Of a stretch of DNA of 64,000 bases, positions 1-9,353 are shown piece after piece. The stretch lies in the NCBI RefSeq assembly GCF_000235745.1, contig NZ_AGSX01000141.1, positions 19,370-83,369 of the forward strand, given 5' to 3'. Source of the stretch: Stutzerimonas stutzeri SDM-LAC. Its GTDB lineage: Bacteria > Pseudomonadota > Gammaproteobacteria > Pseudomonadales > Pseudomonadaceae. Position numbers and translations under genes: made by a program. How positions within the stretch are numbered: position 1 is the stretch's first letter; each line of letters begins with the position of its first letter. The notes under the pieces were generated by a model. It ran no database searches. It saw nothing but the letters and a program-made list of their open reading frames with translations, and had not been told where the DNA came from.

Positions 1-683
1 GCATGGGCACCGAACTGCTCGGCCAGCGCGCTTGCGCGTTCGAGGGTCCGGTTGGCCACCACGATCCGCTTGACGCCCTGCTCGTGCAGGTGACGAGCGA
101 CCAGTGTGATGGTTTCGCCAGCGCCGATCAGCAATGCCTGGCTGCGATCGAGGTTGGCGAAGATCTGCTTGGCCAGGCTGACGGCTGCGAAGGCGACCGA
201 CACCGGGTTTTCACCAATGGCGGTGTCAGTACGTACAGTCTTGGCGGTACTGAAGGTCGCCTGGAACAGACGCCCCAGCAGCGGGCCGACGCTGCCGGCC
301 TCGCGCGCCACGGCATAGGCGGACTTCATCTGTCCGAGAATCTGCGGCTCACCAAGCACCATCGAATCCAGACCGGAGGCCACACGCATCATGTGCCGCA
401 CAGCCTGGTCGTCGGTATGCACATAGGCACACGCCTTAAGGTCATCGAGACTCAAGCGATGGTAATTGGCCAGCCAGGCCAACACCGTCTCGGCCTCGAG
501 CTGCTCCTGCTCCAGATAAAGCTCGCTGCGATTGCAGGTCGACAGAATCGCTGCTTCGCGCGTAGGCGTGACACGACACAGCTGCTGCAGCGCCTCAACC
601 ATCTGTTCGGGCGTGAACGCCACACGCTCGCGCACGTCCACCGATGCGGTCTTGTGATTAATGCCAAGCGCGATGAAAGCCAT
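1..683 (-). CDS. hemA: Glutamyl-tRNA reductase, N-terminal part (gene runs off the left edge)
   Basis: Catalyses NADPH-dependent reduction of glutamyl-tRNA(Glu) to glutamate-1-semialdehyde, the first committed step of C5 tetrapyrrole (heme) synthesis in the cytoplasm. The translation starts [20 protein letters not shown] and carries STCNRSELY with the catalytic Cys (about residue 50), [14 protein letters not shown], and the start of the NADP-binding domain ([13 protein letters not shown]). Only about 227 of the usual 420 or so residues lie in the window. It is divergent from the TPR lipoprotein gene, the hemA-lolB arrangement familiar in pseudomonads. Family assignment is very firm. Confidence 0.96.
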   Translation of the reverse strand, partial: MAFIALGINHKTASVDVRERVAFTPEQMVEALQQLCRVTPTREAAILSTCNRSELYLEQEQLEAETVLAWLANYHRLSLDDLKACAYVHTDDQAVRHMMRVASGLDSMVLGEPQILGQMKSAYAVAREAGSVGPLLGRLFQATFSTAKTVRTDTAIGENPVSVAFAAVSLAKQIFANLDRSQALLIGAGETITLVARHLHEQGVKRIVVANRTLERASALAEQFGAH

Positions 684-865
684 GCAGGATCGCTGATTCG
701 AAAACGGAGCGCGCGATTCTCCTACTTCGCCTGCCTCAGAACAACCATTGCCAGACATTGTCTGTAACGAACCAAGCCACGAAATGTCGGGCCAAAGCCG
801 AGTCGTGTGCTTGCCTGGCGGCTTGTGTCATCATGCCGCGACCGCAGACCAGCCTAATGTCCCTT

Positions 866-2593
866 ATGAAAAAACTCCTCGCCCTCAGCGCCGTTCTATT
901 TCTCGGTGGCTGCCAAAGCTTCATGCAGAGCACCCCGGAAAGCGGCCCGCCAATCGATGAGGTCACCGCAGAGGCTGCGCAAAAAAGTCCAAGTGAGTTT
1001 GGCTCGTTCAGCGGCGACACCCTCTATGCACTGCTGGTGGCGGAGCTGGCTGGCCAGCGTAATCGCTTCGATATCGCTTTGGGCAGCTATGTCCAACAGG
1101 CCAACGCAACCCAGGATGCCGGCGTCGCGGAGCGCGGATTCCGTATCGCCGAGTACCTAGGCGCCGACCAGGCAGCGCTGGATACGGCCCTCATCTGGGC
1201 GAACAACGCACCTGACAATCTTGACGCCCAGCGAGCCGCAGCCATTCAGTTGGCGCGTGCAGGGCGCTATGAAGAGTCGCTGGCGTTCATGGAAAAGGTG
1301 TTGCGGGGTCAGGGCGACACGCATTTCGACTTCCTCGCGCTCTCCGCTGCTGAAACTGATCCCGACACGCGCAGTGGCCTGCTCAAGAGCTTCGACCAGT
1401 TGTTGGCCAAGCATCCCGACAATCCCCAATTGAAATTCGGCAAGGCCGTACTGCTACAGCAGGACGCGCGCCCCGAAGAAGCACTCGCACTGCTTGAGGA
1501 GCAACCGGCCAGCGAGCAGGAAATCCCATCGATCTTGCTCCAGGCACGCCTGTTACAGATCCTGGATCGTGGCAAGGAGGCCATGCCGTTGCTGGAAAAC
1601 AGCCTCCGCCAGCATCCCGACGATAAGCGTTTGCGCTTGACCTATGCGCGCCTCCTGGTGGAACAGGATCGGTTCGAGGACGCCATGGGCGAATTCGCCA
1701 CGCTGGTTCAGCAGCACCCCAGCGACGATGACTTGCGTTTCTCACTGGCGCTGGTATGCCTCGAAGCGCAGGCCTGGCGTGAGGCGATTGTCTATCTGGA
1801 AGACCTGATCGAACGCGGCAGCCATCTCGACGCCTCATACTTTAATCTGGGCCGCGCCTACCGCGAGCTGGGCAAGAATGAGCAGGCGCTGGCAGCGCTT
1901 GCCAAGATCGGGCCTGGCAATGAGTATTTGCCGGCGAAACTCATGCAGGCGGAGCTGCTGTTCGCCCTTGAGCGCAACCAGGAAGCCTCGAAACTGCTGG
2001 CAAACGCTCGTGACGAGCAGCCTGACTACGCTATTCAGCTCTACCTCATTGAGCTGGAGGCGCTCTCCGGGCAGCAGCAAATAGAGGCAGCATGGACGCT
2101 GGCAGAACAGGCGCTGAATGAATTTCCCGACGACCTGAACCTCCTCTACACCCGGGCCATGATCGCGGAGAAGCGTGGCGACCTGGCTCAGCTGGAGCGA
2201 GACCTTCGCTACGTCATCGAACGCGAGCCAGACAATGCAATGGCGATCAATGCGCTGGGCTATACGCTGGCTGACCGGACCGATCGCTATCAGGAAGCCC
2301 TGGAACTCATCGAGCAGGCCTACCAGCTCAACCCCGACGATGCCGCCATCCTCGACAGTCTCGGCTGGGTCAATTACCGGCTGGGCAATCTTGCGGAGGC
2401 CGAAACCCAATTGCGCAAAGCCTACGAGCGCTTCGCCGACCATGAAGTCGCCGCCCACCTCGGTGAAGTGCTCTGGGCTTCGGGTCACCAGCGAGAGGCA
2501 CGGGCCATCTGGACGAAAGCTTTGAAGCAACAACCGGACAGCGAAGTGCTGCGCGAGACCATCAAACGTCTGACAGGCTCGGAGAAACCCTGA
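866..2593 (+). CDS. TPR-repeat outer-membrane lipoprotein upstream of lolB
   Basis: A 575-aa protein starting MKKLLALSAVLFLGGCQS: a lipoprotein signal peptide with lipobox LGGC, so Cys16 should be lipidated. The rest is alpha-helical tetratricopeptide repeats, for example in the stretch around residues 440-530 (AINALGYTLADRT, AILDSLGWVNYRLG). The same gene sits before lolB in other pseudomonads, where its exact function is not settled; an envelope scaffold role is inferred. An upstream in-frame ATG at 857 is an alternative start. I prefer 866 because it gives a standard MKK signal peptide; neither start has a clear Shine-Dalgarno. It ends 3 bp before lolB, so the two are likely co-transcribed. 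Confidence 0.88.
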   Translation: MKKLLALSAVLFLGGCQSFMQSTPESGPPIDEVTAEAAQKSPSEFGSFSGDTLYALLVAELAGQRNRFDIALGSYVQQANATQDAGVAERGFRIAEYLGADQAALDTALIWANNAPDNLDAQRAAAIQLARAGRYEESLAFMEKVLRGQGDTHFDFLALSAAETDPDTRSGLLKSFDQLLAKHPDNPQLKFGKAVLLQQDARPEEALALLEEQPASEQEIPSILLQARLLQILDRGKEAMPLLENSLRQHPDDKRLRLTYARLLVEQDRFEDAMGEFATLVQQHPSDDDLRFSLALVCLEAQAWREAIVYLEDLIERGSHLDASYFNLGRAYRELGKNEQALAALAKIGPGNEYLPAKLMQAELLFALERNQEASKLLANARDEQPDYAIQLYLIELEALSGQQQIEAAWTLAEQALNEFPDDLNLLYTRAMIAEKRGDLAQLERDLRYVIEREPDNAMAINALGYTLADRTDRYQEALELIEQAYQLNPDDAAILDSLGWVNYRLGNLAEAETQLRKAYERFADHEVAAHLGEVLWASGHQREARAIWTKALKQQPDSEVLRETIKRLTGSEKP

Positions 2594-2596
2594 CCC

Positions 2597-3217
2597 ATGA
2601 AGTTGATGCGTAACCTGCTGGTTCCCGCCCTTGCCCTGCTCCTGACCGGCTGCGCCGGTCTCGGCCCGCAGGAATCGGTGGAAGGCCCCGGCAATGCCGA
2701 AGACTGGAAAACCCATAAAGCCCACGTCAATGAGATCGATGGCTGGCAGATCAGCGGCAAGATTGGTATTCAGGCGCCCCGGGATTCTGGCAGCGGCACT
2801 TTGTTCTGGCTGCAGCGCCAGGACTACTTCGATATTCGTCTCTCTGGACCGCTGGGACGCGGCGCGACGCGCCTGACCGGTCGCCCCGATGCAGTAGCGC
2901 TGGAAGTCGCCGGCCAGGGTCGCTTCGAGGCCGATTCACCGGAAGCATTGGTTGAAAGCCAACTGGGTTGGCAGCTACCCGTCTCCAACCTGCTCTGGTG
3001 GGTGCGCGGCCTGCCGGCTCCTGACAGCCGCAGTCGCATCGCTGTCGATGCCAACGGACGGCTCGCCAGCTTGGAGCAGGATGGCTGGAACGTTCAGTAT
3101 CTGGGTTACATCGAGGAAGACGGCTACTCGCTGCCAAGCCGCATCAAGCTGGCAGGGCGGGACCTGAAAATCACCCTGGTCGTCAAGGACTGGCAGCCAC
3201 GCCAGCTCGGCCATTGA
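2597..3217 (+). CDS. lolB: Outer-membrane lipoprotein receptor LolB
   Basis: LolB is the outer-membrane receptor that accepts lipoproteins from periplasmic LolA and inserts them in the inner leaflet. The 206-aa product (E. coli LolB is about 207) begins [19 protein letters not shown], a lipoprotein signal with lipobox LTGC. The mature part has the LolB pattern: [22 protein letters not shown], then [12 protein letters not shown], then [12 protein letters not shown]. It starts 3 bp after the TPR lipoprotein gene and its TGA stop shares a base with the ispE ATG (TGATG), indicating translational coupling. Confidence 0.94.
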   Translation: MKLMRNLLVPALALLLTGCAGLGPQESVEGPGNAEDWKTHKAHVNEIDGWQISGKIGIQAPRDSGSGTLFWLQRQDYFDIRLSGPLGRGATRLTGRPDAVALEVAGQGRFEADSPEALVESQLGWQLPVSNLLWWVRGLPAPDSRSRIAVDANGRLASLEQDGWNVQYLGYIEEDGYSLPSRIKLAGRDLKITLVVKDWQPRQLGH

Positions 3218-4077
3218 TGCTCAGGCTGACCCTTCCCGCGCCGGCCAAGCTCAATCTCATGCTGCATATCCTCGGTCGACGCGCCGATGGTTACCATGAA
3301 CTGCAGACGCTGTTTCAGTTCCTCGATCATGGTGACGAGCTGACCTTTGCAGCGCGGACCGACGGACAGATCCGCCTGCACACCGACCTTGCCGGCGTCG
3401 ACCATGACAGCAACCTGATCGTGCGCGCTGCGCGCCTGCTACAGATGCACAGCGGCTGCGCGCTGGGCGCCGACATAGAGCTAATCAAGCGCTTGCCCAT
3501 GGGCGGCGGCATTGGCGGCGGAAGCTCGGACGCGGCCACCACTCTGCTCGGCCTCGACTACCTCTGGCAGACCCACCTGGGCGAAGATCGACTGGCGAAT
3601 CTCGGTCTGACCCTTGGTGCCGACGTTCCGGTGTTCGTCAGAGGCCGCGCGGCCTTTGCCGAAGGGGTCGGTGAGCGTCTGCAACCAGTCGAATTGAGCG
3701 AACCCTGGTACCTCGTAATCGCTCCGCAAGTCTCTGTTAGTACAGCGGAAATATTTTCCGACCCGGAGTTGACACGCAATACCCCGGCCATTACAGTTCG
3801 CAGCCTTCTTGCAGGGGGCGGTCATAATGACTGTCAGCCGGTGGTCGAGAAGCGTTATCCAGAAGTTCGTAACGCTTTGAGCTTGTTGAACAAATTTGTT
3901 CAAGCAAGGATGACCGGCACTGGAGCTTGTGTGTTTGGGAGCTTCCCAAACAAAGGTGAGGCTGATAGAGTTTGCCGCCAACTTCCAGCCGATTTGCCAG
4001 CATTCGTCGCTCAAGGTCGCAATATTTCGATGTTGCACCGAAAGCTCGCGCAGCTGGCACAGGAAGTAAGTGGTTAG
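3217..4077 (+). CDS. ispE: 4-diphosphocytidyl-2-C-methyl-D-erythritol kinase
   Basis: Phosphorylates CDP-methylerythritol at the 2-OH in the MEP pathway of isoprenoid precursor synthesis. The 286-aa GHMP kinase starts [20 protein letters not shown] (family PAPAKLNL motif) and has the glycine-rich ATP loop [17 protein letters not shown] (about residues 92-108) and a C-terminal motif [11 protein letters not shown] choose ATG 3217 over TTG 3214, because the ATG overlaps the lolB stop. The last third (from about 3720) looks more AT-rich than the first part by eye. tRNA-Gln follows 14 bp after the stop. Confidence 0.95.
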   Translation: MLRLTLPAPAKLNLMLHILGRRADGYHELQTLFQFLDHGDELTFAARTDGQIRLHTDLAGVDHDSNLIVRAARLLQMHSGCALGADIELIKRLPMGGGIGGGSSDAATTLLGLDYLWQTHLGEDRLANLGLTLGADVPVFVRGRAAFAEGVGERLQPVELSEPWYLVIAPQVSVSTAEIFSDPELTRNTPAITVRSLLAGGGHNDCQPVVEKRYPEVRNALSLLNKFVQARMTGTGACVFGSFPNKGEADRVCRQLPADLPAFVAQGRNISMLHRKLAQLAQEVSG

Positions 4078-4091
4078 AGGTTGTACGTTAC

Positions 4092-4166
4092 AGGGGCGTC
4101 GCCAAGCGGTAAGGCACCAGGTTTTGATCCTGGCATGCGTTGGTTCGAATCCAGCCGCCCCTGCCA
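4092..4166 (+). tRNA. tRNA-Gln (anticodon TTG), copy 1
   Basis: A 75-nt cloverleaf. The acceptor arm AGGGGCG pairs with CGCCCCT, followed by encoded G-CCA. The anticodon stem is CCAGG/CCTGG with loop TTTTGAT, giving anticodon TTG (reads CAA/CAG). The T arm contains GGTTCGAATCC. It lies between ispE and prs. Confidence 0.97.
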
Positions 4167-4218
4167 TAACCTTTCGGGGTTGGTACAACTGCACAAACAC
4201 TTTCAGGGTTACATCTAC

Positions 4219-4293
4219 AGGGGCGTCGCCAAGCGGTAAGGCACCAGGTTTTGATCCTGGCATGCGTTGGTTCGAATCCAGCCGCCCCTGCCA
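4219..4293 (+). tRNA. tRNA-Gln (anticodon TTG), copy 2
   Basis: An identical 75-nt copy of the tRNA at 4092-4166, 52 bp further on, with the same acceptor stem, TTG anticodon and encoded CCA. The two are probably one transcript ending at the hairpin at 4305-4342. Confidence 0.97.
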
Positions 4294-4304
4294 AATATCA
4301 CGAG

Positions 4305-4342
4305 AGCTGTTCAAGACGCCTGGCCTTTTGAACAGCTTTTTG
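4305..4342 (+). terminator. Intrinsic terminator after the tRNA-Gln pair
   Basis: A perfect 10-bp stem, AGCTGTTCAA (4305-4314) with TTGAACAGCT (4328-4337), and a 13-nt loop. A run of T follows at 4337-4341. It separates the tRNAs from prs, whose start lies 35 bp downstream, so it may also attenuate read-through into prs. Confidence 0.85.
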
Positions 4343-4376
4343 TTTCATCGGATCCACCCTCAGGCAGGTACTGCGC

Positions 4377-5318
4377 GTGTCCAAGATGATGGTCTTCACG
4401 GGGAATGCCAACCCCGACCTGGCCCGGCGTGTTGTACGTCAGCTGCATATCCCTCTCGGTGACGCCTACGTCGGTAAATTTTCCGACGGCGAAATCAGTG
4501 TCGAGATCAACGAGAACGTTCGCGGTAAGGACGTCTTTCTGATTCAGCCGACCTGCGCCCCCACCAACGACAATCTGATGGAACTGGTTGTGATGGCAGA
4601 CGCCTTCCGCCGGTCCTCCGCCACCCGTATCACAGCCGTCATCCCCTACTTTGGCTACGCCCGTCAGGATCGCCGTCCGCGCTCCGCACGTGTGCCGATC
4701 AGCGCCAAGGTCGTGGCAGACATGCTCGATGTGGTAGGCGTCAACCGCGTCCTTACCGTTGACCTGCACGCCGATCAGATCCAGGGCTTCTTCGACATGC
4801 CCGTGGACAACATCTACGGCTCGCCGGTCCTGGTCGATGATATCCAGGCTCAGCGCTTCGAGAACCTGATGATCGTCTCCCCCGACATTGGTGGTGTGGT
4901 GCGTGCTCGCGCCGTCGCCAAGTCGCTGGGTGTGGATCTGGCAATCATCGACAAGCGTCGTCCGAAAGCCAATCAGTCCGAAGTGATGCACATCATCGGT
5001 GATATCGAAGGCCGCACCTGCATCCTCGTCGATGACATGGTCGATACCGCCGGCACGCTGTGCCACGCCGCAACTGCTCTGAAAGACCATGGTGCATCCA
5101 AGGTCTTCGCGTATTGCACTCACCCGATTCTGTCCGGTCGCGCCATCGAGAACATCGAAGGTTCGGTGCTCGACGAACTGGTTGTGACCAATACCATCCC
5201 GCTGTCCGCAGCGGCGCAAGCCTGTACCCGTATTCGCCAATTGGACATCGCGCCAATGGTGGCTGAAGCGGTTCGCCGCATCAGCAATGCTGAATCGATC
5301 AGCGCGATGTTCCGCTAA
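4377..5318 (+). CDS. prs: Ribose-phosphate pyrophosphokinase (PRPP synthetase)
   Basis: Makes 5-phosphoribosyl-1-diphosphate from ribose-5-phosphate and ATP, feeding purine, pyrimidine, His, Trp and NAD synthesis. 313 aa, standard family length. Visible motifs: SDGEISVEI near the N terminus, [28 protein letters not shown] (about 130), [10 protein letters not shown], and the PRPP-binding loop [13 protein letters not shown] (about 216-228). The start is GTG at 4377 (GTG TCC AAG ATG ATG) with a GGCAGG-like ribosome site 9 bp upstream; the ATG codons at 4386/4389 would remove family N-terminal residues. Confidence 0.96.
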   Translation: MSKMMVFTGNANPDLARRVVRQLHIPLGDAYVGKFSDGEISVEINENVRGKDVFLIQPTCAPTNDNLMELVVMADAFRRSSATRITAVIPYFGYARQDRRPRSARVPISAKVVADMLDVVGVNRVLTVDLHADQIQGFFDMPVDNIYGSPVLVDDIQAQRFENLMIVSPDIGGVVRARAVAKSLGVDLAIIDKRRPKANQSEVMHIIGDIEGRTCILVDDMVDTAGTLCHAATALKDHGASKVFAYCTHPILSGRAIENIEGSVLDELVVTNTIPLSAAAQACTRIRQLDIAPMVAEAVRRISNAESISAMFR

Positions 5319-5355
5319 GCCAAACGCTTAGCCCTTCGCGCAGAACGAAAATGTG

Positions 5356-5378
5356 CCCCGCCTCGTGCGGGGTTTTTT
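5356..5378 (+). terminator. Intrinsic terminator after prs
   Basis: Stem CCCCGC (5356-5361) / GCGGGG (5367-5372), 5-nt loop, then six T. It lies 38 bp after the prs stop and 65 bp before rplY. Confidence 0.88.
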
Positions 5379-5442
5379 GCCCAACCGCCCGGTAGCGCTG
5401 GTCGCGAGCGTTTCGGGTGCGTTGTTATCCTGGAGAAACACA

Positions 5443-6060
5443 ATGACTGATTTCACTCTGAATGCCCAAGTGCGTTCCGACCTGGGGAAAGGTGCGAGCC
5501 GCCGCCTGCGTCGTAACGCCAGTCTCGTCCCAGCCGTGATTTACGGCGGTGACAAGGCGCCGCAATCCATCAGCCTGCTGGCCAAAGACCTGGCCAAGAT
5601 GCTGGAAAACGAAGCCTCGTTCAGCCACGTGCTGACTCTGGACGTCGATGGCCAGAACGAATCCGTTCTGATCAAGGCGTTGCAGCGTCATCCGGCCAAG
5701 GGCTTCGTTCTGCACGCTGACTTCGTCCGCGTCGTAGCCGGCCACAAGCTGACCGCCATCGTTCCGCTGCACTTCATCAACCAGGAAACCTCGGTTGGCG
5801 TGAAGCAGCAAGGCGGCGAAGTTCTGCACAACATCAACGAAGTGGAAGTGTCCTGCATGCCGCAGGATCTGCCGGAGTTCATCGAGGTCGACATGGCCAA
5901 GGTTGAGGTCGGTCAGGTGCTGCACATGACCGACCTCAAGCTGCCGAAGGGCGTTGAGCTGGTCTCCCTGGCACACGGCAGCGACCTGCCGGTTGCCAAC
6001 GTTCACGCGCCGCGCGTGAGCAAGGAAGACACTCCGAAAGAAGAAGACGCTGCCGAGTAA
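5443..6060 (+). CDS. rplY: 50S ribosomal protein L25 (general stress protein Ctc form)
   Basis: Binds 5S rRNA in the large ribosomal subunit. 205 aa, the long Ctc/TL5 form: an N-terminal L25 beta-barrel (starts [20 protein letters not shown], with [14 protein letters not shown]) followed by a C-terminal beta domain (about 100-185) and an acidic tail ending in EEDAAE. ATG 5443 is chosen because it matches the family N terminus and has a TGGAGA ribosome site 6 bp upstream; the frame stays open further upstream but runs through the prs terminator. The prs-rplY-pth order is conserved in gamma-proteobacteria. Confidence 0.95.
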   Translation: MTDFTLNAQVRSDLGKGASRRLRRNASLVPAVIYGGDKAPQSISLLAKDLAKMLENEASFSHVLTLDVDGQNESVLIKALQRHPAKGFVLHADFVRVVAGHKLTAIVPLHFINQETSVGVKQQGGEVLHNINEVEVSCMPQDLPEFIEVDMAKVEVGQVLHMTDLKLPKGVELVSLAHGSDLPVANVHAPRVSKEDTPKEEDAAE

Positions 6061-6094
6061 TCCACTCGCTAGCATCTGAGGAAGGGCCTCTGTC

Positions 6095-6679
6095 GTGACT
6101 GCCGTTAAACTGATCGTCGGCCTGGGTAATCCAGGCCCTGAATACGACCAGACCCGGCATAACGCAGGGGCCCTTTTCGTTGGGCGTCTGGCTGCCTACA
6201 AGGGCGTCAATCTCAGCGTAGACCGCAAGTATTTCGGCCTGGTCGGCAAGTTCCGCCACCAGGACGAAGATGTCCGCCTGCTGATCCCTACCACCTTCAT
6301 GAACCGCAGCGGTCAGGCGGTGGCAGCGTTGGCCGGATTTTTCCGAATTCCTCCCGAGTCCATCCTGGTTGCCCACGATGAACTCGACATGCCCCCCGGC
6401 ATCGCCAAGCTCAAACAGGGCGGCGGCCATGGCGGGCATAACGGGCTGCGCGACATCATCGCCAGGCTCGGCAATCAGAACAATTTCTACCGCCTGCGTC
6501 TGGGCATCGGTCATCCAGGCCACAGCAGCCTGGTAACCGGTTATGTATTGGGCCGGGCGCCCCAGGCCGAGCGCGAAAAGCTGGACGCGAGCATCGATTT
6601 CACCTTCGACGTGCTGCCCGAAATTCTCGCCGGTGACTGGACGCGCGCGATGCAGCGTCTGCACAGCCAGAAGGCCTGA
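6095..6679 (+). CDS. pth: Peptidyl-tRNA hydrolase
   Basis: Cleaves peptidyl-tRNA released by abortive translation, recycling tRNA. 194 aa, typical length. The N terminus [25 protein letters not shown] contains the conserved Asn of GLGNPG and the catalytic His of TRHN (residue 22). [11 protein letters not shown] holds the conserved Asp, and [11 protein letters not shown] and the [12 protein letters not shown] block follow. The start is GTG at 6095 with GAGGAAGGG about 10 bp upstream; no ATG fits the conserved N terminus. Confidence 0.96.
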   Translation: MTAVKLIVGLGNPGPEYDQTRHNAGALFVGRLAAYKGVNLSVDRKYFGLVGKFRHQDEDVRLLIPTTFMNRSGQAVAALAGFFRIPPESILVAHDELDMPPGIAKLKQGGGHGGHNGLRDIIARLGNQNNFYRLRLGIGHPGHSSLVTGYVLGRAPQAEREKLDASIDFTFDVLPEILAGDWTRAMQRLHSQKA

Positions 6680-6818
6680 TCGAACTCGACGCGGGACCGC
6701 AAGACAAGGCAACGGCGGCGCGGAAAGCTTGCACTGCAGCACATCACGAAGCCGTTTAACGCAGTTTGGCAACGCCGGTAGCGCATCCGCTGCCAGCCAG
6801 TACCGAGGCAAACACACC

Positions 6819-7919
6819 ATGGGATTCAATTGCGGCATCGTCGGCCTGCCCAACGTCGGCAAGTCCACCCTGTTCAACGCGCTGACCAAGTCAGGTATCG
6901 CTGCGGAAAACTTCCCCTTCTGCACCATCGAGCCGAACAGCGGTATCGTACCGATGCCCGATCCGCGTCTGCAGGCCCTGGCCGACATCGTCAAGCCAGA
7001 GCGAATCCTGCCGACGACCATGGAATTCGTTGATATTGCCGGCCTGGTAGAAGGCGCTTCCAAAGGCGAAGGTCTGGGCAACAAGTTCCTGGCCAACATC
7101 CGCGAAACCGATGCTATTGCCCACGTGGTGCGTTGCTTCGAAGACGAGAACGTCATTCACGTCTCCAACTCGGTCGACCCCAAGCGCGACATCGAGATCA
7201 TCGAACTGGAACTGATCTTTGCTGACCTCGACAGCTGCGAAAAGCAACTGCAGCGCGTCACACGCAACGCCAAGGGCGGCGACAAGGAAGCCGTGGCGCA
7301 GAAAGCGCTGCTGGAAAAACTGATCCCACACTTCACCGAAGGCAAACCGGCCCGCACACTGCTGAAGAAGCTGGGTGAGGACGAGATGCAACTGGCCAAG
7401 GGCTTCCACCTGCTGACCAGCAAGCCGGTGATGTACATCGCCAACGTCGCCGAGGACGGCTTCGAGAACAACCCGCACCTAGATGTGGTTAATGCCATCG
7501 CCGCTGAAGAAGGCGCTGTCGTAGTACCGGTGTGCAACAAGATCGAAGCAGAGATCGCCGAGCTGGATGATGGCGAGGAGAAGGACATGTTCCTCGAATC
7601 CCTCGGCCTCGAGGAACCCGGCTTGAACCGGGTGATTCGCGCGGGTTACGAATTGCTCAACCTGCAGACCTACTTCACAGCTGGCGTGAAGGAAGTCCGG
7701 GCCTGGACCGTAAAAGTCGGCGCAACCGCCCCTCAGGGCGCGGGCGTCATCCACACCGATTTCGAGAAGGGCTTCATCCGCGCCGAAGTGGTCGCCTATA
7801 ACGACTTCATTCAGTACAAGGGCGAAGCCGGTGCGAAGGAAGCTGGGAAATGGCGTCTTGAAGGCAAGGAATACGTCATCAAGGATGGCGACGTGATGCA
7901 CTTCCGCTTCAACGTCTGA
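6819..7919 (+). CDS. ychF: Redox-regulated ATPase/GTPase YchF (EngD/Ola1 family)
   Basis: An Obg-family P-loop NTPase that binds ATP and associates with ribosomes. 366 aa. G1 motif GLPNVGKST (about 8-16), G3 region [21 protein letters not shown], the NVAE motif that gives ATP preference, and a C-terminal TGS domain ending HFRFNV. ATG 6819 begins the family-standard [16 protein letters not shown]. Its last codons are the island attachment site: integration regenerated the 3' end, so the protein is intact, but the downstream transcript has been replaced by island DNA. Confidence 0.96.
   Translation: MGFNCGIVGLPNVGKSTLFNALTKSGIAAENFPFCTIEPNSGIVPMPDPRLQALADIVKPERILPTTMEFVDIAGLVEGASKGEGLGNKFLANIRETDAIAHVVRCFEDENVIHVSNSVDPKRDIEIIELELIFADLDSCEKQLQRVTRNAKGGDKEAVAQKALLEKLIPHFTEGKPARTLLKKLGEDEMQLAKGFHLLTSKPVMYIANVAEDGFENNPHLDVVNAIAAEEGAVVVPVCNKIEAEIAELDDGEEKDMFLESLGLEEPGLNRVIRAGYELLNLQTYFTAGVKEVRAWTVKVGATAPQGAGVIHTDFEKGFIRAEVVAYNDFIQYKGEAGAKEAGKWRLEGKEYVIKDGDVMHFRFNV
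7900..7919 (+). repeat. attL: left attachment-site repeat in the 3' end of ychF
   Basis: The sequence ACTTCCGCTTCAACGTCTGA encodes the last residues and stop of YchF. It recurs at 43465-43484 with a single C-to-T change. The adjacent integrase and the 35.6 kb of accessory genes between the copies identify the pair as island boundaries. Direct observation is the repeat; its role as att core is inference. Confidence 0.85.
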
Positions 7920-7956
7920 ACAGAAACTTAGATCCTCTCGGATCTTAATGGACACT

Positions 7957-7996
7957 AAACCCCTTGAGGAATGCCGCCTCAAGGGGTTTTTCTTTT
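7957..7996 (+). terminator. Strong intrinsic terminator just inside the left end of the island
   Basis: A perfect 13-bp stem, AAACCCCTTGAGG (7957-7969) with CCTCAAGGGGTTT (7977-7989), a 7-nt loop and a T-rich tail. It ends ychF transcription 40 bp after the stop and shields the integrase from read-through. It differs from the hairpin at 43524-43553, which probably served ychF before insertion. Confidence 0.88.
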
Positions 7997-8026
7997 CCAC
8001 CAACATCCATCAGGACGCTATACGAT

Positions 8027-8090
8027 CCGGCAAAGAACCGGGTACGCTACCGGGTACAGCGAAAACGAGCCCGCCTCTAAAACCGGGTAT
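8027..8090 (+). repeat. Phased CCGGGTA direct repeats between attL and the integrase (candidate arm-type sites)
   Basis: ACCGGGTA occurs at 8037-8044, 8049-8056 and 8082-8089; the first two are exactly 12 bp apart (CCGGGTACGCTA then CCGGGTACAGCG). A degenerate CCGGCA sits 11 bp before the first. Matching motifs lie just inside the right end (43392-43411). Tyrosine integrases with an N-terminal arm-binding domain use such sites flanking the core, so arm-type sites are the likely reading. This is inferred from position and repetition. Confidence 0.55.
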
Positions 8091-8108
8091 AGCCAAACAG
8101 GAGCAGCC

Positions 8109-9353
8109 ATGCCGCTTACCGACACTGCGTGCCGCACCGCAAAGCCCAAGGAAAAGCCCTACAAACTGACGGACGGAAACGGCCTCTACCTGGAGGTGAA
8201 GCCCAACGGGGTCAAGGCATGGCGCTATCGGTTCGAGCTAAGCGACGGCCGTACCAAGAAGGAAAGCGTGTTCGCTATCGGGGATTACGTGATTGCACCA
8301 AAGGGAGAAACGCCCGAGCAGGCCAAGGAACGTCGCAAAGGACGTCGATTCACTCTGTCGGAAGCCCGAGAAGAGCGCATCAAAGCGCGCTCTCTGGTTG
8401 TACAAGGCATCAATCCAGCCCACCACCGCCAGCAAGAGCGAGTTAAACGCGACTACGAAAAGGCCATCACCTTTGAAGCGGTCGCTAAAGAGTGGCTGGC
8501 CTTAAAGGACTGGGAGGAGATCACCAAATCCAAACGGCTCAACATGCTGGAGAGAGTTGTCTTTCCAAAAATCGGTGATCTGCCGATCAAGGCCATCAAT
8601 CCCGTCCATATTCTTGAAGTGCTCAAAGGTGCAGTTGAGAACAATGGCCCGTCCGTTGCTGCTGAGGCAAAGCGGAGCATGTCTGGGGTTTTCGAACTGG
8701 CAATCTCAACTCTCCGCGCCACAAGCGACCCCGTACACCCAGTTCGTAAAGCGCTACCAGCCAACAAGACGCAGCACAAGCGCCCACTTTCCACAGAAGA
8801 AATTGGAAAGCTGCTGCGAGATGTCGAATCCCACGGCGGGCGCCATGAAACGCTCTGCGCTTTTCGCCTTATGTGGATGACGCTGTGCCGCCCTAGCGAA
8901 GCCGTAGAAGCTCAATGGTCCGAGTTCGACTTGGACAAGGCGCTGTGGAAGATCCCAGCCGTGCGCATGAAAAAACGCAAGGATCATACAAATCCGCTAC
9001 CCCAGCAGGCAGTAGAAATGCTGCGCGGCCTACACGCCATTACCGGCAAGTACACGCATGTATTCCCGCACCGAGACGTACGTACTCGACCAATGGTTTC
9101 TGCATCGTTCCGCCAGATGCTCAACGTCCTCGGCTGGGCCGGGAAATACAGCCCGCACGCCACACGCACGACAGGCAGCACTCGCCTGAATGAAATGGGT
9201 TTTTCTGCTGACTGGATCGAAAGACAGCTCGCACATACCGAGCAGAATGCAGTGAGACGCACTTACAACCATGCTGAGTACTTGAACGATCGAGCCATCA
9301 TGATGCAGCGGTGGGCAGACATGCTAGACAGCTGGAAAAAGGAAAGCGCTTAG
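8109..9353 (+). CDS. Tyrosine-type site-specific integrase of the island
   Basis: Catalyses integration and probably excision at the ychF 3' end. 414 aa: an N-terminal arm-DNA-binding domain of the DUF4102 type (LTDGNGLYLEVKPNGVKAWR, about 20-40), a SAM-like core-binding domain (about 120-210), and a catalytic domain with Arg261 (TLCRPSEA), HATR (His350, Arg353), His376 (LAHTE) and the nucleophile Tyr386 (RRTYNHAEY). All canonical active-site residues are present, so it should be functional. ATG 8109 has an ACAGGAG ribosome site; the frame is open further upstream but that part runs through the repeats and terminator. It abuts attL, as expected of an island integrase. Confidence 0.93.
   Translation: MPLTDTACRTAKPKEKPYKLTDGNGLYLEVKPNGVKAWRYRFELSDGRTKKESVFAIGDYVIAPKGETPEQAKERRKGRRFTLSEAREERIKARSLVVQGINPAHHRQQERVKRDYEKAITFEAVAKEWLALKDWEEITKSKRLNMLERVVFPKIGDLPIKAINPVHILEVLKGAVENNGPSVAAEAKRSMSGVFELAISTLRATSDPVHPVRKALPANKTQHKRPLSTEEIGKLLRDVESHGGRHETLCAFRLMWMTLCRPSEAVEAQWSEFDLDKALWKIPAVRMKKRKDHTNPLPQQAVEMLRGLHAITGKYTHVFPHRDVRTRPMVSASFRQMLNVLGWAGKYSPHATRTTGSTRLNEMGFSADWIERQLAHTEQNAVRRTYNHAEYLNDRAIMMQRWADMLDSWKKESA

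Noticed and set aside
3-767. A 254-codon plus-strand frame at the left edge
   Set aside because: Opposite strand encodes the unmistakable N terminus of glutamyl-tRNA reductase.
4070-4462. Open frames running through the tRNA-Gln genes
   Set aside because: They only translate tRNA sequence and a terminator; both tRNA cloverleaves are complete.
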